A stretch of DNA of 24,943 nucleotides from Elysia marginata. Taxonomy: Eukaryota; Mollusca; Gastropoda; Plakobranchidae. Below, one piece after another: positions 9,692-21,563 of the stretch. The DNA lies in contig BMAT01005794.1 of NCBI GenBank assembly GCA_019649035.1, forward strand, positions 16,684-41,626. Reading direction: 5' to 3'. Made by a program: the position numbers and the translations under genes. Numbering within the stretch: position 1 is the first letter of the stretch; each line of letters opens with the position of its first letter. The notes beneath the pieces were generated by a model, which worked only from the letters and a program-made list of their open reading frames with translations, ran no database searches and was not told where the DNA came from.

Positions 9692-9741
9692 AAATTCTTC
9701 TTAAAGAAATCTGATCAAATTCTTCTTAAAGAAATCTGATC
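9692..9741 (+). repeat. Perfect 25-bp tandem duplication
   Basis: The 25-base unit beginning AAATTCTTCTTAAAGAAATC occurs twice head to tail without mismatch, at 9692-9716 and 9717-9741. Each unit contains a small inverted repeat, TTCTT/AAGAA. Identity implies a recent slip duplication. Confidence 0.95.
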
Positions 9742-10319
9742 CTATATTATTCACCAAATCGTATTAAAAACACATAGAAGAATAAAATCAATGCCAAAAA
9801 TAGCTCGCGGGGTAAAAAGGTTGACCTTTTCCAACAATACCTTTGAGCTGATTTACCATAGAAGTACAGCTGATGTTTTGACTTAAAAACCAGAAGACAG
9901 CATTCTTTTAATATTTTACTTGGCGAGAAAGTTGGAAAAGTAAAGAAAGAAAGTAAACCAACGATCTAAAAAAATTTGTTTAGAACTCTTGATTCCAGTT
10001 CAAAGTGAAATCACAGCCTTTCAGACCCTCAGGTCCTTAGGGAGGGATATCAACTCACAGCACAAGAAGGAAAAAAAAACACTCTGTGGCCAATAAATAT
10101 TATAGCTGGAAAAGAATCTTGTAACATCATGTTCATTTTTTATTTTTCATGTCATTCTTCCATGTCACACTGCATACAATGTTTCAGTCCATTGTCTTGA
10201 ACCAAGTTTTCCTGCTGTGCATTAATTAAGCTGAGATATGCTCAACTTAAAAAGTTAAAAAAAAAAAACCCAAACTTTTGCACATGTTCATTTAGAAAGA
10301 CAGAAGAAATCAATCTCTG

Positions 10320-10440
10320 CACACACACACACACACAAACACTCTAAATCTGATCTATAAAGGCTTGTCTGTATGTAAAGTTATTGTACACTGGTGCATC
10401 AAAAGATATATTTATATATGTATATATATATATATATATT
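10320..10440. repeat. CA and TA microsatellites
   Basis: A (CA)8-9 array lies at about 10320-10337 and an interrupted (TA)n stretch at about 10406-10440, with about 70 bases of unrelated sequence between. Smaller CA/TG arrays occur at about 7318-7327, 8371-8382 and 9257-9268. Confidence 0.9.
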
Positions 10441-12766
10441 TCTTAATAAGGAAAATACAGGATGCCGTAAAACACTGAGTTACTAAGATCCAAAAGTAAT
10501 GATAAAAAAAAAGACATTCCACAAATAAGGTATTCTCAAAAGGCAATGTAATATGTATTTTCATACTGAATCACTAGGAGCAATGAGCATTTTGAGATTA
10601 GTGCTCCCCCACAATCAACTTTTTGCATAATAATCAATACTTTATCAAAACCTTTGCATATAGCAGTCTTTATACATCCACATCATGTGAATTAACATTC
10701 TACCTTTCAATTTTTCAGAACTTATTCAGCTAAGGTCCTCAGGTATAATTCACCAATATGACAACCTTTGTTTCGTTTTTTTTTTTTCTCTCTCTGGTCT
10801 AGAGCCCTTTCATGGTTTCTGCTATTGTTTGTGATTCTTCTATAGAAAAAAAATAAACAATTAACTTTTAAATCATATCTTATGCATGGTGAGGAGGGAG
10901 GTTAAAATGAACGGAGCTTTTCTTTCTTTGCTACACAATGGCTGAAAAAACAAAAGGAAAAAAAAAGAAGAAAAAAAAGAAAAATGAAAAGGAAACAAAG
11001 AAAAACCAAAAGTAACTCAACTCTTTCAACTCACAAAAGTCTTTATAAAGACCACTGGAAGATAACTAAACTGTAGGCATTAATGGTTTTCTTTTCTTTG
11101 TTTATCAAAGCTAAGACAGATAAGATTTGTACGGTGAGACAAAAAAATTATATATGTCTTAATAATTTCCACTAACTTTTCAACTTAAAGCAATGTCTCC
11201 TCAGCATTCTCACATATTTGACATCTTAATGTTTTGATACTAAAAAATCAAATCCCTTCGGTCGCTGGTAGAAAAATAATGTGCAGAATTGTAAAAAGTA
11301 TATTTGAGCAGTATTTGAACTAATTGCCATTTAGGTTTTAAAATTTGCACTTGATTCTCCTTAACTGGTGAATTTTCTGGAAAGTGTTCATAGGTAAGGC
11401 AACCTTTGCTTAGGACCATCATTTCATTCTTAAATCTAAAAAGGATGATATTACAGCAATAGTTTTTCCGATAGTTTAATGTCCTAAAGCTTTAAAGATA
11501 ATACTTTTTTGTGGTTATCAAAGACATTTCATGATTAGTTGAAAATATTGGCAGTATTTGCAAGCTAACTTTTACCTATATATTTACTGTGGGACGATGG
11601 GGGGGGAGCCATAGCCATAATGAAACAGAAAACAATAATCAAAAGTATCGACACCAAAACTTAAGAGCACCCACAAACGACAAAAATAACAACATATAAC
11701 AGCTACAACACTTGAAAAGATGAGTGAAACAGTTGCTACCTCGATTTGTGCTGTAGCTGTGCATTAGTCTGAGATACATGAACTTCCAGTCAGAAAATTA
11801 CCAAAATAAAGTACCTGTAAGTTAAATTTTGCAACTTGCTATGCTCAAGTTTATTGCAAAGCTGAGGACCTAATGATTTGCCTAGATTTGGATTAATAAG
11901 CAAACAAAAAGCATAAAATTGGCCAACGTTTTCTTTTCCCTCACTCCTGCCAATAATATATTTAGTCAAGAGTTATGGTTCTTTAGGCTAAAAACGTAAC
12001 TAAATTGTATTTTGAGAAACCATAAAAGCGCACCAGACCAGAGATTTAAAGCAAATGCTGCCAGCCTATTTTTGGTTCCAAAGTAATGGAACTATCACCA
12101 CGAAACAAAACAAATTGATTTTTTAAAATAAAATCTGTCCCAGCATGCACATTTTTCATTTTGTAGCAAAAAATATAAATAAAAATTTCCTTTCAGTTTT
12201 TTTTTAACGGCAATAGGAAAAAGCAACAATCTAAAAGCCAAGTGTGTCTACTTTTCTCATTTGCCTTTGGCCTCTTCATCTTTTAGAGGATTGAAAGTAT
12301 TTGCGTATTGAAATATTGCATAGTAACCCTGAATTTCAGTGGAAAAAGCAAGTAAAGGAGGAATATATAGAAAGACGGGAAGTGCCAACTGTGCACAAGA
12401 GTACAAGGCGACAAGACCTTTCATCTTCCTCTGTTTTGCCGATTAGAAATGGAGGATAGAGGGGAAAGTGGGTAAAGAAGAGGAGAGTGGAAGACTTCCT
12501 TGATAAATAATTCGAGGGATGGGGACGTTATGCTTAGTTACAGATGCACCATATTTCAAAATTCATTTGCATAAAACAGATAGAGAACAAATATTACAGG
12601 CAACGCTATGATTAACCCTGAACCCACCCTCTTCTGCCACTTCCAGAAACAGTTATAGAAATTAAAATTTAATTTGTACAATGAAGAAAAAAAAGAGAAC
12701 GAAAAGCAAACCAAAAACAAGGTGATTGATGAAAAAAGAATAGGACACCTGCTGCTGTAAGTCAAG

Positions 12767-12899
12767 NNNNNNNNNNNNNNNNNNNNNNNNNNNNNNNNNN
12801 NNNNNNNNNNNNNNNNNNNNNNNNNNNNNNNNNNNNNNNNNNNNNNNNNNNNNNNNNNNNNNNNNNNNNNNNNNNNNNNNNNNNNNNNNNNNNNNNNNN
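12767..12899. other. Assembly gap (133 N)
   Basis: This is a run of unknown bases. Two reading frames that cross it on the minus strand exist only because N codons are not read as stops, and they are not genes. Confidence 0.99.
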
Positions 12900-15198
12900 A
12901 TAAATGAGATTTTGCTACCAGAAAAAAAAAAAACACAAGTCACCACATACAAAAAGCATTTGTTTGCGTGAAAACAGCTGGACTACATTGGAACCCCAAA
13001 CTTGTGTAGGGTTCTATTAAAGATAACATACAAAAACAACACAAAAAAAATATAAAAGAAGATAAAATGTAAAAGTTTTAGAAAAATCAGCATCGTGCAG
13101 CAGAGTAAAAAAGAATACATGAAGTACAGAGCAGCATAGAGTAATAAACACATTAGGACCTGGGTGAAAGCGAGACAAAAGAGTTAGCACAGCTTTAGAA
13201 CACATGACGATTGAAGGATTACTTTTACAATGAAAAAAAAAGTGAAGTAAGGCTAGTTCCCGCAGACTTGTCTGTTAATTTATGTTAATCAAGCAAAGAT
13301 GATTATTTATAGACTAAGTTGAGTAAAGATCTAAAAATAACAATAGAAATAATAATATGTAAGATCAAGAAAGTCAACAAAATAAGGCTGTGAGAAGACG
13401 AAGTTGAAAAGGCAGGAGAATAATACAGAGCAACAAAGTTAGCACTGAGTCTTTTATCAAGTGATACTCATCAAGCTTGAGTACAAACTTCTCTGCCTAA
13501 ATTTGCTTTTTTTTTCCAAAGACCTAGAAGAAACTTAGATATGGAAAGATGATTGTTGTAAGAAAGTAAAAAAAAAGGGGAAAGGGGGGGGGGTGTTCAG
13601 GCTAGTGTATAGAGCGAGAGAGAGCAGAGGACTTAGAAGGGAAGACGTTATATTTCATGCGAAAATCTTTTTTCTTTTTCACCTAACAGTCTAACCTGAC
13701 AACCATTTATAACTTCCCTCTCTGGTGTTTAAGGTAATAAAACCCCTAATCTTCATTGTAAGACAGGGGAAAAAAAAACAACCCAAAAAGTGACAATTGG
13801 CTTTTAGATTATTTTTCCTTGCCAAAATATAAAGGAAAAAACGAATAATAAATTAGAACTTCATATTAAGAATAAGATGTTACATTCAGGCAAAAATAAA
13901 ATTTGATACAAATGTCATAAACTTGTTCTCAATGTACAAACAACACAGCAACAAGAATGGAGATAACTAAGGAAGAGCTGTTATTTAAAAAAAAAAGAAG
14001 AAAATTTCTATGTTACAGCCGTTTCACACCGCTGAATTGCCTGGAATCCATTACTTTACAGTACACCTTCCTAGATTCACCCTGTAGGCCTACTTTAGTC
14101 TCATTGATATCTACATTTCTTTTTGTTTGTTATCTCATTTGCTATTATGTTGCTATGCTTTCGTCTTTGCTCTCAGGTAGTACATAAAGGTTTTTAGAAC
14201 GAAGATTAAGGTTTCGCCTTGCTTGTCTCAATTGAATTTTGTTGATTGCGTGAAATTTGAAAAATGCTTCAAACTTGTGGGACCCAAAAAATAAAGATGT
14301 ATGCTAAAGAGCTGATGATTTTTATAACAGTACAAAAGCAATGTTTTCATGTTTTTTGCTCTTTCTCTCCCATAAACACTCACTTTTTATTTTTTCACAC
14401 GACATAATTAATGGTACGTGATTTGTCTTCAAAAACAAAAGGGAGGGGAATAAGGTGTTTTGTGTTGAGGGTTGAAATTGACTGATTGGTGGGGCAGGGA
14501 ATCAGAAGCATAAAGTGTTAAAATATTACTTTTTGGACAAAACAAAAAAAAAAATAAAACGCCCTCCTTGACTATTTTACAGACTATGTAAAAAAAAAAA
14601 GAAGAAATTCATGCTTTGACTACAAGGCAATGATTTAAAAATAAAAGGAGAAAACCGAGGCGAGTGAAGCAAAGACTACTGACATGGCAACAAAAATAAC
14701 AGAATGAGTTGGCGGCGAGGTCAGAAATGGTCTAGAGATGGCTATCGTTTGCCTCTGTAGAGAAAATGTCCAATAAATGCTAACTGTTTAGTTAACACAA
14801 GCTCTGCCTGCCCCTCCTACTGCCTCAATTTGTGTTTAGAAACAAAAGCAACTGAGACGAAAATAAAACTAAAACAGGTGGAAGGCTCAATGCCTGGGAG
14901 CAAACCACTTGGCATTCTACCGCACTAATATCGCAGATACGTGATAAGTTAAAAATTTTTTTATCGCACTAACTAAAATGTACACCGGGTCCAATCTTGC
15001 CTATTGACTAGTATTTCCCTCCCTTACCTAAAAATTCAAGGAAAAAAAATTTACAATATATAGATATAAACATTCTGTTAAGAATATGTTGACATTTGCT
15101 CAGGTTTTTTTTTCTCTGTAAAATCGTGACTAATTTGCGAATTGTAAAAAAAAATATATTAAATAATAAATAGATAGATAGTTAGATCTATGAAGTTG

Positions 15199-15303
15199 CT
15201 AGGATTGCATGAAGAATTCATTGGACTCCTTGTTTTCAAACTGTTTAGCCTCCTCTTGCATGGACTCCTTAATCTTTAGGATTGCAGCAGACTCGTTATT
15301 TTC
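15199..15303 (-). CDS. SSBP3: SSBP-like gene, terminal coding exon (charged helical tail)
   Basis: The acceptor ATTTTCAG|GAAAAT starts at 15303 and the TAG stop is at 15201-15199. The exon encodes 34 residues, beginning ENNESAAILKIKES and ending NEFFMQS, rich in Lys/Glu with a heptad-like helix (AAILKIKESMQEEAKQFE). It starts in phase 0, which matches both phase-0 donors of the preceding exon, so the joined protein reads QDS-ENNES or MPP-ENNES. That frame fit and the clean, protein-like sequence in an otherwise stop-filled region are the main support. Vertebrate SSBPs as I recall them end in SPSMTMSV instead. I have a vague recollection of a similar tail in insect Ssdp but could not check it. 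The 4.4-kb intron upstream is long but not unusual. Confidence 0.75.
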   Translation of the reverse strand, partial: ENNESAAILKIKESMQEEAKQFENKESNEFFMQS

Positions 15304-18300
15304 CTGAAAATTTTAAACATTCTGTCAACTCACTGAAGAAAATGGTGAATGCCTCGGATATTAAAAAAAAAGCAGCAGAGGCAAAACTTAAAGAAAAAAA
15401 AAGAACAAAGTGATTTACCCTGACGTTTAAAAAAAAAGGAATTAACAAACAAAAAAAAACATAAACAATAAAAAAAAGGTGAAATGTATCCCATCAAACA
15501 AACCAGAAAAAAATTCTCTAAGTAAACAAAAAATGGAAATTAAACAAAAAAATCCGAGCAAATTTTTATCGAAGTTCATAATCCATGATCAAACATGCAT
15601 TGATGGTTATGATCTTTGAATAGTTCAAAAAGTATTGTTATCCTATGTGTTCCATCAAATAAATAAAAAGTTGGAAGATGTAGCCTATAAGTTTTGTTTT
15701 TAAAAAAGGGAGGATAAGATTCTAGCACGCTAGATCACTAGTTAAAGACAAAAGATTGGATCAGATGCCATTAAGCTTTGGACTTGAAAAAAAAAAAGTT
15801 AACTGAAAACCTTACAACCACAAGAAAATTGTTGTTTGTCTTTTTTCTTTCTTTCCAGAAAGCTTGAATGTTTTATTTCTAAGAAAAGTTAGATTTGTTT
15901 ACAAGTCAGGGGTATGACTTTTAAGAAATCATTAAAAAATTTTTTTTAAAGAAATGAACAAATTTGAAAGACTCTAAAACAGTTCTGGATCAAAACTAAG
16001 GGTTTACTTAAATTTCTTCCATCAATTTTTTTTTCAATGCAAGGATTAAGATTCACTTTTCAAGATATTAATACGAAAAAAAAGAAAGATACGCATTACT
16101 ACATAAAAAAAAAGTAGAGAGGGGTGGAGACAGAGTTCAATCTACAGCTTTACGCTTTCTTTTTCTGACATAAATTCAACTTTGAAATTTGTTTCTCTGA
16201 AACTATACTCTTTTTACAATTTTTCTTTTTCATGCCAGCAAACCCTTTAAAAAACTGTTTTCACAATTATGCTTAAACTTATATTCAAATCATAAGAGCA
16301 CAATTTCTAGATCTGATATATATTTGCCATCCAATTTTATCCTTGACCAAAAAAAAAAAAAGAAAATTAAATGCATTATTTAACTTGACGTTTTCATCTG
16401 TTTTCTTTTCCTGACCTAATTTACAACTCAAAGCATTCCTACTTTCATGATATAGGGGGTAAGAAAAAAAGGAAAAGATAAAAAGAAGACACCTAAAAGA
16501 GAGCTGTAGGTGTAAACCAGATAAGTTCAACTGGACAAATGAATAAAACAAGCAGCAGGTGAATTAGCCACAACATTTCATGCACACAATATCAAAAGCA
16601 AGCTGGTGTTAACAGGCTCTGCCCCACCCCTTCCTACTTATTTGTAAACCCCTTCTTAATCACCATCACCATTTCCCTAAAAAGTCTGAATTTTTCTGTT
16701 CCACGTAGGCCCACCAATTTTTTAAAAAATTCTTATAATTTGGCATAAAAATATTAGTAACAATGACTCTCTTTCCCTTCAAATTTCAAGTATCCTTTTT
16801 TACTTGACTGCATTACTAATAATGAGAAACAATGATTTTATAATGACCTAACACCAATGCTCCTAAAAAGTGTGACTAAGAGTAAGACTAAGAGTATAAG
16901 GGGATATATATTAATAAAGCAAAAACACATCTTACCAACATTAACCAAAATAATAAATATATAAATAAAAATCTAAAAAAAAATTAAAACAAAACCAACT
17001 CCAGGTTAAAACTTAAAAAAAAAACTTTAAAAAAAATATATTGATGCATATACAGGGAAATTTTGAGAAAAATCATTCAACAGGCAGAAAGACAATCTAT
17101 TAATTAAAAATCTTTAAAAAAAAATGGGAAACTGTGAATGCTAAATACAGTCTAGTGAATAAGCATACAGTATAGGAGAGTTTCTTTATTTTTTTTCTCC
17201 CTGAGATATTGGAGGGCCAATATTTGAGCTCTAAAAAAAGTGGAAACATAAGAGAAGGGCGAATTCGACAAAGAAGATGGGATGAGGAAGGCAAGAAGCA
17301 GCAAGCCAATTTTAAAAAAAAGTCCGAGAGGAATATTTTGATTATATGTGGGTTTAAGAGGAGGTGGAAAATAAAAGATGGGATTGGATGTCAGATTGAT
17401 GGAAAAATAAATTGATGAAGGTTTAGGGAGATAAAGGCACAAGGAGCTCCTGTTTAAGATTCTCTAACGATTGAAAACATGGCTATCTAATTTTATAGTT
17501 TTACTTATAAAAATTTATTACGAATTATATCATGTCCCTGATTACAGTAGTGGAAAAATGGCATACTGCATTGACCATTTGAGAATACCGCACAGGAATA
17601 TTAAAAAAAAACTGTTTTGTTTAAAGTAAAATTGAAAAATACGGAGCAAGAAGAAAAAAAAAACATCTGGTCTTTATTTCCATACACATCTGTTCAGAGG
17701 AGGCACTGTCTCTTCATAGTTCACTCAGTATTTACAGCAAAATAACATGTTGTTCACACAGACAAAGAAAAATTATTGAATAAAATTAAAACAACAGTCT
17801 AGAAGATGAAACCAAAAAAAAAAAAAGTAAACTTTGTGGTTTTTACACTTTGTACAGTTATCATTATGCGTAAAATTGCAACAGCATTTAAAAAAAACTT
17901 TTGAGCAAAATCCATTGTGGCTGTGATGAGTTACTTCCCTTGCTGTATCCATAGCTTTAAAAGGTACATTTGGTCTCAAGAGAATAATCATGATAAAAAC
18001 GAAAACAAAAGACTGACTAGGTCAAGGATTATATTAGAACCACCATCCCTTCTGCCATTGACTTTAAGCTGCAAGAAAATCCAAATGACCTGTGACTTTT
18101 TAAACCAAGAAAAAGAAAAACGTGCCAAAAGTTGTCAATATTTTATGCACCTTGAAATAATGCCTTTGCCATGTTATTGGTATTTTCACTGGCCACGTGT
18201 TAAAAAATTAGTGTTACCCCTCACTGTATTTAGTTGTAGTGAACCATTTGAATCATTGTCATACTCTGAAGAACATATTGGGGTATACATATCACAATTT

Positions 18301-21300
18301 TGTTCTTCAAAGGAGGAATGAGGTCAGCAAATTAGGACATGTTTAAGAAAATTTCAAAAGAAAACACATTCATTTATGGTTTTACATTCAGAATAAACAT
18401 TCCAAAGTAAAAAAAAAATGCAACAACAGGTAACAATCTCTGGACATGTTTTCCTACACTGTGCTTTTGGTGATCCTTTACTTGGTAATAAAAAAAAGTA
18501 GTAGAATGTTCTTCCAATGAATTAAGAACACTTGCTGTACACTCATCTGCGCTAATCATAACTTTGAACAAAAAAGTATGGAACTTTAAAATTTGAGTAA
18601 CCCACAGATATTCTTCTATGTTGTATTCAGTCTTCATAATTTCTTACTGGGAGGAAAAATCAAAGAGATAAAAATGTATACGATGGCAACAAAGTATCCA
18701 CATGATGGTACTTTTCTTGGAATAAAATACAAGGGAGGGGGGAGGAAAAAGGAAGGGACTGCAAACAGCACAGCACACAAGGGAATTAAGACCAAGTCTT
18801 GAAACACAAGACACTTGAACAAAGCTAAAAAGTTGCATTTGTTTTTCAACCTAGTTTCTTTATATTTTGAACTGGTCTATCCAGTTTCCATGTATGTCAT
18901 CAAATCTTCATTGAAAATCTAACTGCACTTGGAAGGATCCACTTGACTAAAGCACAAAATGTTTTTTTCTTTATTAAATTCTGAAAACCTTGTCTGGGAT
19001 AAAACTTAATCTTGACTATTAAGTCCAAATGAGAAGAAAAAAAATTGACCTAAACAAAGCAACAGCTACCCCTTTCCTGGATGTAATAGATACTTTGCGT
19101 TCAAGTAACCTTGTTTGCTTCCTGAAGTAAACGCAAACTACTGAGGGATCTAGAAAACAATTTTAGCAATCCAGTGATAATTAAAAAGATAAAAAAATTA
19201 TTCTTGCTTAGCAAATAGGTATAAAGATGTTAAAAAAGTTCTTGAAGGAATGAGCCGCATGAAAGAAATACAGCGAATGACGCTGTCTCTTACTTTGATG
19301 ACTACCGACACAGTGGTCGTATTGGATAGGTTCAACATAGAAAACTTCTTGGATGAGGAGCGGAGAAACGGGAAGGAGGTGGGAGGGCGGGGGGAAAAAT
19401 GAAAAGACAACTGAGTGATGTTTGTGAGAAGGCCAAGAATGGATGATAAAATATATCATATGATAAAATATTAACACGGCCAAGAGATCAAGAACGTATG
19501 CATGAGGCATGATGGGCAGGCAAAACATGACCATGTGCAGATCAAGAGAATGGTAATCAAAGATGGATGAGATGGTAGAAGTGGTGGCGGTTATAGAGAT
19601 AATGATGGTAGTTGGGAGTTGACCAGAGCAAACACGCAACATGACCAACTGTATGAAATGTTGTATATGGGCAGCACAAGGGAAATGAAGTGGGTGACGA
19701 GGTGGATGGGGAGGATGGTGGGGCTCACATAAGCAGGCCCTGACTCACACTGTCTTGGTAGCTCCCCAGCCCATAGGGTCCCATGTCCCCTGTACCTCCC
19801 CCTCCTCCCCCGCTACTCACTGGGGGCATGTCTTCTCTTGGTGTGCCGCGCCCATTAGCTGGAGAGTTCTTCATGCCATCCATGTCACCTGAGAAGAAGG
19901 ATCAATTTGGTAAGTGTCATTATCTGCGGGTTTCGTTCATGTAAAATTTAGAATTGTATGATGCAATCGTATAACGAAGGAGCAATTACAATCCAGCTAA
20001 TAAAAATATATTTAAGTCAGTGTACGCAAGCTTAAAAAAAAATTCATCAAAATGATGTGGATGTATGTATACATAAATCTTCAAATATTTGGTGTGTAAT
20101 TAAGGTTGGGAAAAGTAAACTTAATATGTAAAAGGTGTGTGCATGAAAATCAATGCCAGATGTCTATAAACGGCTGAGCAACCAAATAGAGCAAATTATT
20201 TTAAAGATTCAGAAAAAATATTTTGAAAAACAAGGTTGGTTGGAAAATATCCACGGCTATGCAAAATATATTGGAAATTATCCACAGCTATGAAAAATAT
20301 ACAAATCCTTCATTTTTGGGTGTAGAGATAAAGTATAAAAATGTATTACAATATTGGCTTCAAGTGACTCATAGATTTTTATGTACCAGGTATTCAACTA
20401 TAATGGTAGAAGATATCTTAATTTCGGTTTCATCTACAGCAAGAAGAGTAAGAAACGATTTAGCAACAGCAGGGTTACCATTCATGACTTGTGGCATGTC
20501 GCCAGGTCCCATCGGTCCCATTGGTCCTTCTGGCCCCGCCATCGGGAACTGCTCCACAAGCCGTGGGAAAAATGTGGACAAACCAACAATTCAATGATTT
20601 TTAAATTGTCTGGGACAAAAAGTACCCTACCTCTTATGATAGTGTGGACTGTAAACTAAGAAAATATGGATTTCTCTTTTCCTTGGTACCTTATTCAAGA
20701 CAAGTGCAAACAAGGTACAGTCGCAAACAGTTTTTGTTTTGTTTTACTTAATTCCACACTGGTACAACTATTGTACTTTCATGTACACCATAAAAATGGA
20801 CAGCTTTGTGGTTTAATATTTTGGCCGAAAAATTATGAGCAACACAAGTCTCTGTTAAATGTTTCTCTTGGCTTAACTTTAAACAGTGTCAGAGATGGGA
20901 AACTCTCTTGAAAAATTTATTTTCTCGTTTTTAAAGAGATTTGAACGCACAAAAAATGAAATTGTATGCTTTCATAGGTTGCCAATTGCCATCTAAAATC
21001 TGTTTCGCACAGAGAAAGGATTGGACACCTGCCGTACTTTAGGAGACCCTTATAAATACAAAATTGAACTAATGTGATATACAACCCTTTTTAATGAAAG
21101 GAAAATTTAATGGTAGAATGATACAGCAATCTTTCTAGGGCACACTGTGTTTACATTACCCTAGCAAGGCCTTTTGAAAAAAAAAAGATGTATAGCTATG
21201 TATTGTGGATCAAACCAATTGGTGTAACTCTAAGCAAATAAATTTTTCATTGTACATATATGTACACAACAGCTTCATACAACTTTGAGAGTTGAGAGAG

Positions 21301-21517
21301 GTCAATAGAGGCTTCAACAAATATTAAATGTTGATCTGTAGACCGTGATAAAGCTGATTTGATTACACATTCACACACTTAAACAGCATAGGAATAGGGG
21401 GATAGAGAGAAAGGTAAAGACAAAAAGAGAGACGGAGGTGGATAGTTAAAGATTAGTGGGGAGAGAGGGGGGGATGAAGAGACTGAAAGAGAGAGGGGAG
21501 GGGAGAAATTTTTAGCA

Positions 21518-21563
<46 letters not shown>

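Larger units (their letters stand above)
6236..15198 (-). other. Long U-rich putative 3' UTR of the SSBP-like gene (A-rich on + strand)
   Basis: No gene is visible in this 9 kb on either strand. Its mark is strand asymmetry. Runs of eight or more A on the + strand are frequent (for example 6326-6346, 8765-8785, 10257-10268), while comparable T runs are few. Transcribed leftwards from the SSBP stop codons, the RNA would be U-rich, as many long 3' UTRs are. AATAAA on the minus strand (TTTATT on +) occurs at several points, for example about 14386 and 6445, so the true end cannot be picked by eye. Parts could equally be intergenic. Included are the G-quadruplex candidate, small tandem repeats, microsatellites and the assembly gap listed separately. 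Confidence 0.4.

Noticed and set aside
9692-9741. CRISPR-like repeat
   Set aside because: Only two adjacent copies with no spacer, in animal DNA.
12556-12952. Two minus-strand frames of 96 and 126 codons
   Set aside because: Both cross the 133-N gap and exist only because N codons are not counted as stops.
17917-18321. 134-codon + frame
   Set aside because: No recognisable domain, lies on the strand opposite to the SSBP gene inside its intron/UTR, and no splice sites or codon pattern support it.
19208-19648. 146-codon minus frame just downstream of the SSBP GTPRED exon
   Set aside because: It is on the gene's strand but separated by the TGA at 19727-19725, and its sequence is composition-driven (Ser/Thr/Ile/Phe-rich) with no family match; more likely UTR or intron.
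20223-20659. Overlapping + frames of 124 and 92 codons
   Set aside because: They are antisense shadows of the SSBP exon at 20479-20548.
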